From DATFXM01 sp035315885 (GTDB lineage: Bacteria > Acidobacteriota > Blastocatellia > UBA7656): 64,000 nt of DNA. Both the position numbers and the translations under genes were made by a program. Positions 36,954 to 45,376 of this stretch are shown in pieces. The notes under the pieces are model-generated. The model did not search any database. It was not told the origin of the DNA and was given only the letters and a program-made list of their open reading frames with translations. The stretch spans positions 1 to 64,000 of the forward strand of contig DATFXM010000111.1 of NCBI GenBank assembly GCA_035315885.1, read 5' to 3'. Each line of letters starts with the position of its first letter. The first letter of the stretch is position 1.

Positions 36954-39455
36954 ATGACAAGAGCACGAATCGTGCTGCTGTGCACTGCTTTCGCCACCCT
37001 CGTTTTGTCACTCCACGCAACATCAAATCGCGCGGGCGCGCAAGTCACACAAGTCACCGCGCAGGATTTCGTGCCGTCCGCAGTCGGTATTCAGCTCCAG
37101 CCTGTTTTGACTACCGGTCTCAGTAGTCCGCTATTCGTCGGTAACGCACACGACGGCTCGAATCGCTTGTTCATAGTCGAACAGACCGGCGCGATCAAGG
37201 TACTGCACGCCGGATCCTCCACTCCTACTGTCTTCCTGGATATCTCGTTGAAGGTTGTCTCGGGCGGAGAACAGGGACTGCTTGGGCTTGCGTTTCATCC
37301 TCAGTTTTCGTCCAACCGGCGGTTCTTTGTCGATTACACTCGGCAAGGCGACGGCGCTACAGTGATCGCGGAGTATCACGCGTCAGCGAACCCCGACGTA
37401 GCCGACCCCGCGGAAACGGTCCTGTTGACGATCCCGCAGCCTTTCCCGAACCATAACGGCGGCATGCTCGCGTTCGGTCCCGACGGGTTCCTATACATCG
37501 GGATGGGCGACGGCGGATCCGCTAATGACCCGGGCAACCGCGCGCAAGACATAAATCAGTTGCTCGGAAAAATTCTACGCATAGACATAGATCACGCTGG
37601 GCCATCCGCACCCTACACTTCGCCGAGCACGAACCCGTTCTTCGGGTCAACGCCCGGCCGCGACGAGATATTCGCATACGGAGTTCGAAATCCCTGGCGG
37701 TTCTCCTTTGATCGCGGGACCGGCTCGCTTTACGTGGGCGATGTCGGACAGGGAGCCTGGGAAGAGGTCGACATAGTCACGCTGGGGGGGAACTACGGAT
37801 GGCGCGTCCTTGAAGGCTTTCATTGCACTAATATTGACCCGACCCTTTGCTCTGCTGGGAGCTTCAGTCCGCCAATTCTTGAGTACGGACATACGGGCGG
37901 GCGATGCTCGATAACCGGCGGATATGTCTACCGCGGGTCACTGGGCTCGCTCCCCCTTGGTTCTTATGTGTTCGGGGATTTTTGCACCGGCGAGATATTC
38001 CTGTCTGACGGGACGACGCAGAGCCTACTCCTCGATACAACACTCAGCATTTCGTCCTTTGGGGAAGACGAAGCTGGTGAGCTCTACGTTGTAGGTCTTG
38101 GAGGGCAAGTCTACCGTATAGCGTCCACTGGTACTCCGCCGCCACCTCCGCCGCCGTGCACTTTCTCGATTTCTCCGAACTCGCTTTCGTTTCCGATCGC
38201 GGGCGGAACCGGATCGGTCAATGTCACCGCACCGTCCGGGTGCGCTTGGACAGTGAGCAATCCGGCGCCATGGATAACCCTCTTTGTGACCGGCGGGAGC
38301 GGTAATGGGACTGTGACCTTCGGAGTCTTATCGAACAAGAAGGGTGGCGGCCCTCGATCAACGACATTGACGGTCGCGGGTCAGACATTGGCAGTCGAGC
38401 AAGCCGGGCCTACGGCAACGTGTGTGACTTCGCTCTCGCCAACGGACAAGACTGTGCCTGCGGCCGGAGGGGCCGGGAGCTTTTCGGTATCTGCCGGAGG
38501 CACATGTTCGTGGTCGGCATTGGCCAACGCCGGTTGGATCACAATCACCTCCGGAGCAAACGGTACCGGCAACGGAACGGTTTCTTTCTCCGTAGCGTCC
38601 AACCCGGATACGACGATGCGGCAAGCGACAATCACCGTTCAGAGTCTCGCATTCACCGTCAATCAGGCGGGACAGACTTGTTCGTTCTCGCTCAACCCGG
38701 GTAGCGCGTCGCTCGGTGCAGGAGGCGGCGCCGGCAGCTTCGGCGTGAACGCGTCGGCGGGTTGCATGTGGTCGGCAGTGAGCAATTTCCCCTGGATCAC
38801 CGTTACGTCGGGAGCAAGCGGGACCGGCAGCGGCACGGTGAATTTTTCGGTATCGGCGAACGCCAGCTCGACTCCACGCAGCGGAATGATCACCGCAGGC
38901 GGCATGACCTTCAGCGTCAACCAGGCCGGCTCGCCTACACCTTCGTGCTCGTTTTCGATCTCGCCTGCCGGCGCAAGCTTCGCAGCTACGGCCGCATCGG
39001 GAAGCATTTTCGTCACCACGGCCAACGGGTGTTCCTGGACCGCGATGACGAGCGCTCCATGGATATCGATCACCTCCGGCGCAAGTGGCTCCGGCAGTGG
39101 TACGGTCAGCTATACGGTGCAATCGAATCCGAACACAACTTCACGCATGGCCACCATCTCGGTTGCACAACAATCGTTCACCGTTTCACAATCTGGCGCG
39201 ACAAGCTCTTGTTCATTCAGCATCTCGCCGACGAGTCAGACATTCACAAAAACCGGCGGAACAGGGTCGATCACTGTGACTACTGGGGCGGGCTGTGTGT
39301 GGAGCGCCATGAGCGATGTGAGCTGGATAACAATCACCTCGGGCTCTAAAGGAAATGGGCCGGGCTCAATACACTTCTCAGTAGCCAGTAACTCGACTGG
39401 CCCTCGAAGCGGAACAATCAAGATCATGGGATTGACGTTCACCGTGTTCCAGTAG
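36954..39455 (+). CDS. Exported PQQ-dependent sugar dehydrogenase with five BACON repeats
   Basis: 833 residues from ATG 36954 (GAGGAGG upstream). Signal peptide IVLLCTAFATLVLSLHATS. Residues about 45-390 form a six-bladed soluble glucose dehydrogenase/Asd-type propeller: GEQGLLGLAFHPQF, NHNGGMLAFGPDGFLYIGMGDGG, GKILRID, YGVRNPWRFSFD, GDVGQGAWEEVD, GGNYGW. The cofactor is presumably PQQ, with electrons passed to an acceptor in the periplasm. The C-terminal half has five BACON-type beta-sandwich repeats, each about 85 residues, with the pattern C.FSISP....GG.GS..V....GC.W.....WITITSG..G.G.G...F.V..N....R..TI.V....TV.Q.G. BACON domains are linked to carbohydrate or mucin binding. The domains may hold the enzyme on a surface polymer. 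Confidence 0.88.
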   Translation: MTRARIVLLCTAFATLVLSLHATSNRAGAQVTQVTAQDFVPSAVGIQLQPVLTTGLSSPLFVGNAHDGSNRLFIVEQTGAIKVLHAGSSTPTVFLDISLKVVSGGEQGLLGLAFHPQFSSNRRFFVDYTRQGDGATVIAEYHASANPDVADPAETVLLTIPQPFPNHNGGMLAFGPDGFLYIGMGDGGSANDPGNRAQDINQLLGKILRIDIDHAGPSAPYTSPSTNPFFGSTPGRDEIFAYGVRNPWRFSFDRGTGSLYVGDVGQGAWEEVDIVTLGGNYGWRVLEGFHCTNIDPTLCSAGSFSPPILEYGHTGGRCSITGGYVYRGSLGSLPLGSYVFGDFCTGEIFLSDGTTQSLLLDTTLSISSFGEDEAGELYVVGLGGQVYRIASTGTPPPPPPPCTFSISPNSLSFPIAGGTGSVNVTAPSGCAWTVSNPAPWITLFVTGGSGNGTVTFGVLSNKKGGGPRSTTLTVAGQTLAVEQAGPTATCVTSLSPTDKTVPAAGGAGSFSVSAGGTCSWSALANAGWITITSGANGTGNGTVSFSVASNPDTTMRQATITVQSLAFTVNQAGQTCSFSLNPGSASLGAGGGAGSFGVNASAGCMWSAVSNFPWITVTSGASGTGSGTVNFSVSANASSTPRSGMITAGGMTFSVNQAGSPTPSCSFSISPAGASFAATAASGSIFVTTANGCSWTAMTSAPWISITSGASGSGSGTVSYTVQSNPNTTSRMATISVAQQSFTVSQSGATSSCSFSISPTSQTFTKTGGTGSITVTTGAGCVWSAMSDVSWITITSGSKGNGPGSIHFSVASNSTGPRSGTIKIMGLTFTVFQ

Positions 39456-39558
39456 CCGGAACGCCGGCGACTTTACCCACGCGTAGCTTCGAATCCGGAG
39501 TCGCTTCACAAATTGAAGTCGCTTGTAGGTGCGGGCCTGCTCTGATAACGTCGCAGCC

Positions 39559-40950
39559 ATGATAACGATCCAATTCCTGGGCGCCGCCCAGACGGTGACC
39601 GGTTCGAAGTATGTTCTGGACATCAACGGATTCCGGGTGATGGTCGATTGTGGCTTGTTTCAGGGCCTCAAGGAACTGCGCGCTCGCAACTGGCAAACAC
39701 TACCGCTCGAGCCGGCTTCGATTCACTGCGTTCTTCTTACGCACGCCCACATCGATCACACCGGCTACCTGCCCAGGCTTGTGCGCGATGGATTCCAGGG
39801 AGCGATCTATTCCACTCGCGCGACCGCGGACCTGCTCAAGATCATGTTGCCTGACTCGGCGAGGTTACAGGAAGAAGATGCTGAATACGCGAACCGCAAA
39901 GGCTACTCAAAACACGCCCCGGCGCTACCGCTGTATACCGAACAGGACGCTCGGCGCACGCTCAGGCACCTCAACCCGGTGAACTACCTCGAGCCCTTGC
40001 GCATAAACAAGTGGCTGACGGCGAGATTCATTCCTGCAGGGCACATCCTGGGTTCGAGCTTCATCGAGCTCTCGGTTGTCGAGCAGGGTCGCGAGCCTTT
40101 CAAGATAGTCTTCTCCGGTGACGTCGGGCGGTATGATGAGCCTATATTGAATGATCCCTCGCGAGTCGAAGAGGCGGACTATCTGCTCGTTGAATCAACG
40201 TACGGCAATCGCGTCCACGATCCGGTAGACGCGAAGCAGCGCCTCGCGGAAATAATAAACGCGGCGTATGAAAAGAAGGGCAAGGTTGTTATCCCGGCAT
40301 TCGCGGTTGGGCGTACGCAGTTGCTGGTTTATTACCTCCGCGAACTTGAAGACGAGCACCTCATACCTGTGATACCAGTGGCGGTCGATTCGCCTATGGG
40401 TGCGGAGGCGACTCGGTTGTACACGAGGCATCACGAAGAGCACGACTCTGACATTGAACGGCTGGAGAAGCTCCAGCGGAATCCGCTTGCGACTCGCAAT
40501 TTCAGTCTCGTGCAGGGCCGCGCTGGTTCAAAAGCGTTGAACGATCAAAAGGGTCCGATGGTTATCATCTCCGCGTCGGGGATGGCGACGGGAGGCCGCG
40601 TGCTTCACCACCTCGAGCAGTGCCTTCCCGATCCGAACTCGACAGTTGTTTTTGTTGGCTTTCAGGCGCAGGGAACGCGCGGGCGCAGACTTCAGGAGGG
40701 TGAGAAAGAGATCAAGATTCACGGCCGCTTCGTTCCAGTGAATGCCCGGATTGAAAGCATCGGGAGCCTGTCGGCGCATGCAGATTCAGAAGAGCTGATG
40801 AGATGGCTGAAGGGCTTCAAGAAGCCCCCGATAACCACCTTTATAGTGCATGGTGAAATGGATGGCGCGACCGCGCTTCAGAAGCGAATAGAGACTGATC
40901 TTAATTGGAAGACCGAGGTTCCAGAGTATATGCAGGTAGCGGTTCTGTAG
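39559..40950 (+). CDS. MBL-fold beta-CASP RNA-processing-type hydrolase
   Basis: 463 residues from ATG 39559 (a GTG at 39529 is in frame but the fold starts at MITIQFLGAA). Metallo-beta-lactamase domain with His62-Ala-His64-Ile-Asp66-His67 and the later GDVGRYDEP metal motif. The beta-CASP insert and C-terminal RMMBL segment follow (SASGMATGGRVLHHLEQCL, FVGFQAQGTRGR, SAHADSEELMRWL, FIVHGEMDGATALQKRI). This is the CPSF-73/RNase J-like group; bacterial members are thought to act on RNA. Located 100 bp after the sugar dehydrogenase in the same direction, with no visible functional link. It ends at a convergent repeat. Confidence 0.9.
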   Translation: MITIQFLGAAQTVTGSKYVLDINGFRVMVDCGLFQGLKELRARNWQTLPLEPASIHCVLLTHAHIDHTGYLPRLVRDGFQGAIYSTRATADLLKIMLPDSARLQEEDAEYANRKGYSKHAPALPLYTEQDARRTLRHLNPVNYLEPLRINKWLTARFIPAGHILGSSFIELSVVEQGREPFKIVFSGDVGRYDEPILNDPSRVEEADYLLVESTYGNRVHDPVDAKQRLAEIINAAYEKKGKVVIPAFAVGRTQLLVYYLRELEDEHLIPVIPVAVDSPMGAEATRLYTRHHEEHDSDIERLEKLQRNPLATRNFSLVQGRAGSKALNDQKGPMVIISASGMATGGRVLHHLEQCLPDPNSTVVFVGFQAQGTRGRRLQEGEKEIKIHGRFVPVNARIESIGSLSAHADSEELMRWLKGFKKPPITTFIVHGEMDGATALQKRIETDLNWKTEVPEYMQVAVL

Positions 40951-41024
40951 AGTACTGATTACTGATTACAGAACCTTCGGGGTTGGAGATCGCTGCGGTT
41001 GGACTCGGGACTCAGGACTCAGAA
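40951..41024. repeat. Convergent-junction repeat (mixed family)
   Basis: Fills the gap between the beta-CASP gene stop and the kinase stop. It begins AGTACTGATTACTGATTAC straight after the first stop, passes through an AACC/GGGGTTGG element near 40971-40986 and ends GGACTCAGGACTCAGAACT next to the kinase stop, so it combines two repeat families. Its symmetry is weaker than at the other junctions. Confidence 0.55.
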
Positions 41025-42680
41025 CTACTTCTGCTTGGTTTCGGGCTTCTTCTCTTCCCCGCCGCCGAACACCTTCTTGAAGAATCCACCGATTCCGCCG
41101 CCCTTCTTCTTCTCGTTCTTGTTGGTGTTGGCGTTGGTTGAGGCAATCGCGTTCGAGTCCTTGTGAGAGGCAACAGCACTGTTGGCATTAGACGTCTGCG
41201 CTGTTGGCATCGAGTTTACGTTCGCCTTGCTCGTCACGGCAGAATCGCTGTTAGCGTTGACGTTTGCGTTAGCGTCCGCCGTGGGATCCGTCTTCTCGAG
41301 ACGGGCGTTCTTTGATTTCGAGTTGCTGTTCGGATCCGCGCCTGAGCTATCGGCGAGTCCCGGCTTTTCAGATGTCTCGACCGAAGGCGTCGGGCTCGAA
41401 CCGAGTGAATTAGCAGGCGCCTGTTGCACGTCAACCGACTCCACCTCCGCCGGCGGCTGAGTTGCCCTGGCCTTAGCCTTTATAAACGCATAGGGAACTC
41501 CCACTGCGAGAACTACCATGGCGGCAACTGCCAAATAAATCTTCCAGCTCATTCGACGCGAACCGACTGGAGCCACCGCAGGCGGCAATGCTGTGCTGAC
41601 TACAGCACTGTCTGGAAGAGTCGCGGCATTTGCAGCACGACGCGTCGCAGCAGGCATTTCCCCAGAGTCAGCCGCACGTGTCTGCCTGAAGTCGCTTCCG
41701 CCGGGATCAGTGCTGGAGCCCACCCGGGACCCTGTATCTCTGAATTCAGAGCCGACAATTCGAGTATCACCCCCGCTCACGTCGGTAGGGCGCGGCACGT
41801 TGGGAAGCTCCATCACCTTCGTCGTCGGCGCAGCGTAACCCGCGGGTACATTCATCGAGCTGGTAGCCATGCCCTGCGCAGTCATCAACGCGATTCTCAT
41901 CTCGCCCGCCGTCTGGAATCGCGCTTCGATCTTTTTAGCCAGCGCCCGCATGATCGCCTGCTCGACAGCCAACGGAATCGACGCGGCAAAGTTGCGTGGG
42001 GGCGGCGGAGCCTGCTCGATCTGCGCCTTCATGAGCTCGTATTCGCTGGTGCTGGTGAACGGGACTCGCCCGGTCAGCATTTCGTAGAGCAGAACTCCAA
42101 GCGAATATACGTCCGACCGTGCATCGCTCTCTTCGGCTTTGATCTGTTCGGGCGACATGTACTCAATCGTGCCGACTACGTTCCCCTGACGCGTGAGTCT
42201 CGCGCTTCCCAGCACTCGAGCGATACCGAAGTCCATGACTTTTATAGACCCGGTTTCTGTGAGCATTATGTTGGCGGGTTTGATGTCGCGGTGAATGATG
42301 CCCATTCGGTGGGCATGATCGATTCCGTCAAGAGCCTGACAAAACAGTGGGATCGCCCTGTCGCAGGAAATCGCTCCGAACTTTCGAATGACATCGTCCA
42401 GCGACTCGCCTTTGACGTATTCCATGACCATGAAATAGTCATCGCCCTCTCGCAGAAAGCTGAACAGTGTTGCGATGTTTGGATGATTGAGTCGAGCGAG
42501 GGTGACTGCTTCGGTCCTGAAGCGCTCGACAACGTGAGGCTGGCTGGAAAGCTCAGGCCGCAACATCTTGATGGCGACTTCGCGCTCGAGCATTGTGTCG
42601 ATGCCGCGAAACACGGAGCCCATTCCGCCCTCGCCAATTTTTTCCGTGATTCTGTATGGACCGACCAGCCTGCCGATCAT
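41025..42680 (-). CDS. PknB-type membrane Ser/Thr protein kinase with Asn-rich tail
   Basis: 551 residues. Residues 9-270 are a complete Hanks kinase: GEGGMGSVFRG loop, Lys38 (VAIKM), catalytic HRDIKPAN with Asp132, DFG with Asp150, and GTIEYMSPEQ. A Pro/Ala/Thr-rich linker, one membrane helix (about 380-400) and a 150-residue tail follow. The tail is rich in Asn/Ala/Ser (NANVNANSD, STNANTNKN) and ends in a Lys/Gly block (KKKGGGIGGFFKKVFGGGEEKK). No PASTA or other sensor domain is present, so the signal is unclear. Likely to phosphorylate cytoplasmic proteins; autophosphorylation is expected. Confidence 0.93.
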   Translation of the reverse strand: MIGRLVGPYRITEKIGEGGMGSVFRGIDTMLEREVAIKMLRPELSSQPHVVERFRTEAVTLARLNHPNIATLFSFLREGDDYFMVMEYVKGESLDDVIRKFGAISCDRAIPLFCQALDGIDHAHRMGIIHRDIKPANIMLTETGSIKVMDFGIARVLGSARLTRQGNVVGTIEYMSPEQIKAEESDARSDVYSLGVLLYEMLTGRVPFTSTSEYELMKAQIEQAPPPPRNFAASIPLAVEQAIMRALAKKIEARFQTAGEMRIALMTAQGMATSSMNVPAGYAAPTTKVMELPNVPRPTDVSGGDTRIVGSEFRDTGSRVGSSTDPGGSDFRQTRAADSGEMPAATRRAANAATLPDSAVVSTALPPAVAPVGSRRMSWKIYLAVAAMVVLAVGVPYAFIKAKARATQPPAEVESVDVQQAPANSLGSSPTPSVETSEKPGLADSSGADPNSNSKSKNARLEKTDPTADANANVNANSDSAVTSKANVNSMPTAQTSNANSAVASHKDSNAIASTNANTNKNEKKKGGGIGGFFKKVFGGGEEKKPETKQK

Positions 42681-42840
42681 TCGTGAGCCTCAAGGATGAG
42701 CTGCCGATCAATGACTGCGATGCCCGCAGATTATAAACCGGGCTCGATTACCGTTTCTACGCCAGTTTGGGGCACTATAAGTACCAAACTCGCGAGAAAG
42801 AAAACTTCGGGCACCCCGTCCAGTGATGAGACTCGCAGTA

Positions 42841-43014
42841 TCACCACGGAATCGGGAAAAAAATCCAAGACAACAAAAACCCGACCGCCAGGAATGAGCC
42901 GAACACCTTCAGCCCGTGCAACAGGCGTTGCCGGTTCGTGTGCGATCGCGGATCAACCGCGGCCATGACGGTCGCGGCGATTGCGGCATAAAGCGATAAC
43001 ATCAAAACGTGCAT
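42841..43014 (-). CDS. Small membrane protein translationally coupled to the upstream DUF6677-like gene
   Basis: 57 residues, found by reading the strand directly. The ATG at 43014-43012 shares one base with the TAA of the upstream gene (TAATG), the mark of translational coupling. Two hydrophobic segments: MHVLMLSLYAAIAATVMAA and a C-terminal FGSFLAVGFLLSWIFFPI, separated by a basic stretch (DPRSHTNRQRLLHGLK). Family not recognised. It probably works with the upstream membrane protein. The 160-bp gap to the kinase start shows nothing else. Confidence 0.6.
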   Translation of the reverse strand: MHVLMLSLYAAIAATVMAAVDPRSHTNRQRLLHGLKVFGSFLAVGFLLSWIFFPIPW

Positions 43015-43490
43015 TACCGCTTCCTTCCCGACGCGATGTCGAACGCGTCGTGAATCACGAGGTAGTTCAACAGTCCCGCAAGAAACGTGAACGTGTTGCC
43101 GTAGTCAAAGGTGGCTACCTCCGGCCGCGCCACAGTGCCAAAACCCAAAAGATAAGCGCCGATATAGCACAGACCCGAGCCGATCTGAGAAAAGAACCAC
43201 AAGACGGAAATCAGATCGTATTTGAGACCCGAGGTTGGATCGGCTGTTGGCCAGAAGAGCCTCCCGTTCAGAGCCAGGCCAAAACAGAAAGACCCGGCGA
43301 TCGTGACAAAGAACAAGAGGGCGCGTCCGAATCTGCCGAGCACCAGATGGCCCGCGCCCGGGATCAGCCAGGCGGCGATAACTGCAAAAGCGCGCCGGGC
43401 CACCGGAAAGCGTCTGGGTTCGTTTACTATCAAAGGGCGCTGGCTATAGGCAGGCGCTATGTTGTCAGTGAGGTTGTCTCTGGGATGCAA
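43014..43490 (-). CDS. DUF6677-like membrane protein
   Basis: 158 residues starting at TTG 43490, supported by AGGAG six bases upstream; there is no ATG near the N-terminus. About three or four hydrophobic helices: AFAVIAAWLIPGAGHLVLGRFGRALLFFVTI, YDLISVLWFFSQIGSGLCYIGAYLLGF and FTFLAGLLNYLVIHDAFDI. The IPGAGHLVLGRFGRAL motif is shared with small TM2-like/DUF6677 proteins of Acidobacteriota. Function unknown. The stop overlaps the start of a 57-residue membrane protein. Confidence 0.7.
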   Translation of the reverse strand: MHPRDNLTDNIAPAYSQRPLIVNEPRRFPVARRAFAVIAAWLIPGAGHLVLGRFGRALLFFVTIAGSFCFGLALNGRLFWPTADPTSGLKYDLISVLWFFSQIGSGLCYIGAYLLGFGTVARPEVATFDYGNTFTFLAGLLNYLVIHDAFDIASGRKR

Positions 43491-43778
43491 TCGGTGCTCC
43501 TGCGAAATTGTCCGACGGAGAAATTCTAGGGGGGGCCACTACTGGTGTCAAACCATTCGGGCTCTTGAGGATCGGGGCCCGGCAAACGTCGAGCTTGATT
43601 TGCCTTACGGGCTGGGATATGATCACCACAACTTCAGCCGGAAAGGTGTCATACGAAGAGAAGTATGGTGACTATCGTGGGCTGGGTCTCACGAACAAGA
43701 AAGTTAATTCCCCCCGCGGGATGATCTGCTCACCACTGTGCGGTGATCTCCCGCCGTCGCTTCGCAAGGAGGTGCAGG
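43491..43778. other. Divergent gap, 288 bp
   Basis: No confident gene. A 70-codon open frame at 43459-43671 overlaps the start of the DUF6677-like gene and has no ribosome site. The region upstream of 43779 ends in a strong AAGGAGG. Promoters for the two divergent transcripts should be here but were not resolved. Confidence 0.35.
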
Positions 43779-44051
43779 ATGGGAGAGCGAATAACAAACC
43801 GCCAGGCACTTAAACGAAAAGCGGAAAGTTTAACCGACGCCGAAGTAGCTGAAGTACTGGACTACATAAACATTATGGAGTCGCTGAAGGAGCAGGCGTC
43901 CCGTCCGGACCTGTTCGATGATGAGCTTATGAACGTTCTTGCGGATGCGGTGGAAAACCGTCGAGCTCAAGTGGTTGCGGAATGGGAACGAGTCAGACGA
44001 AAAGCAGACAATCGGGCAGCAATGTTTGCAACCGCACGAAGGTCGTTGTGA
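43779..44051 (+). CDS. Small charged hypothetical protein
   Basis: 90 residues from ATG 43779, chosen for the strong AAGGAGG seven bases upstream over the in-frame ATG at 43743. It is soluble, highly charged and predicted mostly alpha-helical (LKRKAESLTDAEVAEVLDYINIMESLKEQ, ELMNVLADAVENRRAQVVAEWERVRRKADN). The LTDAEVAEVLDYINIM segment resembles small antitoxin or DUF2281-type helices, but no toxin partner is adjacent. Function unknown. Confidence 0.6.
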   Translation: MGERITNRQALKRKAESLTDAEVAEVLDYINIMESLKEQASRPDLFDDELMNVLADAVENRRAQVVAEWERVRRKADNRAAMFATARRSL

Positions 44052-44382
44052 AAGCAGTAGGCAGTATGCAGTATGACAGCGAGAGACGCAGGTTTGGAAT
44101 TACCTAACCCTGACCTGGTTTAGTCTGCGTTGATTCTCCTCCCTTCATTCTGACGCGTCGATTGAAAGCGAAAATTTCCAAAAGCTGATTCTTAAGTCAG
44201 CCTTGCCCAAACTCCGCCCGAACATCATCGACAGAACCTTGCGGCGCTCAGTACTGTCAGCCAACCCTTTGTCAATGAGCAGCAAAACCACAATGGCCTA
44301 CGCGAAGGAGATGCTTATTTCGTTAATGCGCCCGCCTCGACAACATGAAAAATTGCCGCGGAGCTTCTATAATTGGCGACGA
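44052..44382. other. 331-bp gap upstream of the histone-deacetylase-like gene
   Basis: Contains a short direct repeat near 44052-44072 (GCAGTAGGCAGTATGCAGTA). The downstream gene's frame is open back to 44203 but that extension is not conserved-looking. TATAAT at 44368-44373 lies 9 bases before the ATG at 44383, without a good -35. Confidence 0.4.
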
Positions 44383-45318
44383 ATGCCTACAGCCCTGATT
44401 TACGATGACATCTACCAGGCTCATCAAACCGGACAGCATCCCGAAAACGGAGATCGCCTCCGAGTAATACTGTCGGCCCTCAAGGACGACCAAGAGCTCT
44501 GGGATAAGCTTCAGCACGTCTCGCCTCGCGCAGCGTCCGATGAAGACCTGTTGCGCTGTCACGAACAGCAAATGGTCGAGCACATCCGGAGCTTGTGCCA
44601 CCGGGAAGTGAGATTTCTGGATCTGGATACCGTCATCTGTCCCAAATCTAATGAAGTCGCTCGTCAGGCGGCCGGCGCCGCATGCTCGGCCGTCGATCTG
44701 CTGTTCAACGGCCAGTCTCAAAACGCCTTCGCGTTCGTTCGACCTCCGGGCCACCACGCCACGTACTCACAGGCGATGGGATTCTGTCTGTTCAACAATG
44801 CGGCCGTGGGTGCCCGTTACGCGCAGGCTAAATACGGAGTCGAACGTGTTCTGATAATCGACTGGGACGTACATCACGGCAACGGCACCCAGGACATTTT
44901 TTACAGCGATCCCTCCGTCTTTTATTTTTCCACGCACCAGTATCCCTACTACCCCGGTACGGGGTCGACCGGCGAGCGCGGTTCTGGAAAAGGTGAAGGC
45001 ATGAACCTTAACGTCCCGCTGCTGCAGGGCACATCCGCCAGATCGCATCGCGAAGCCTTCAGCGACGCTCTTGCTGAGATCGAAAAAAGTTTTCCGCCCG
45101 ATCTTGTAATCATCTCCGCCGGATTTGATTCGCGAAGGGGCGACCCTCTAGGCGGGCTGATGCTCGAGGACGACGATTTTGCTGAGATGACAAAAGAGGT
45201 AAAGAGTCTCGCAGAGAAACACGCCGGGGGTCGCATCGTGTCCATTCTGGAAGGCGGGTATAATCTCGCAACTCTGGGCCATACAGTAAAGACTCATGTC
45301 GTGGCGTTGTCGTCGTAG
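44383..45318 (+). CDS. Histone deacetylase-family enzyme
   Basis: 311 residues from ATG 44383, where the fold begins (MPTALIYDDIYQAHQTGQHPENGDRL); 60 further codons are open upstream but look non-coding. The zinc hydrolase site is intact: tandem His124/His125 in RPPGHHA, Asp162 and His164 in DWDVHHGNGTQ, a later Asp in SAGFDSRRGDP, and the substrate tunnel LEGGYNL. It is closest to class II HDAC/acetoin-utilisation-type (AcuC-like) enzymes, which remove acetyl groups from lysines or small amines. Target unknown. The following TPR gene is 58 bp downstream. Confidence 0.92.
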   Translation: MPTALIYDDIYQAHQTGQHPENGDRLRVILSALKDDQELWDKLQHVSPRAASDEDLLRCHEQQMVEHIRSLCHREVRFLDLDTVICPKSNEVARQAAGAACSAVDLLFNGQSQNAFAFVRPPGHHATYSQAMGFCLFNNAAVGARYAQAKYGVERVLIIDWDVHHGNGTQDIFYSDPSVFYFSTHQYPYYPGTGSTGERGSGKGEGMNLNVPLLQGTSARSHREAFSDALAEIEKSFPPDLVIISAGFDSRRGDPLGGLMLEDDDFAEMTKEVKSLAEKHAGGRIVSILEGGYNLATLGHTVKTHVVALSS

Positions 45319-45376
45319 CAGATTCTTGACTCGATGCTCTGAAGTCAGACGGTCATCGGACCGTCGGGAGGCAAGT

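Noticed and set aside
38358..39122. 254-codon minus-strand open frame opposite the BACON repeats
   Set aside because: Its repetitiveness mirrors the coding repeats on the other strand.
41424..42686. 420-codon plus-strand open frame
   Set aside because: Antisense to a clearly real kinase; no recognisable domain.
43459..43671. 70-codon open frame in the divergent gap
   Set aside because: Overlaps the start of the DUF6677-like gene, no ribosome site, no similarity recognised.
44368..44383. TATAAT close to the histone-deacetylase-like start, suggesting leaderless mRNA
   Set aside because: No -35 element at a usable distance; the hexamer could be chance.
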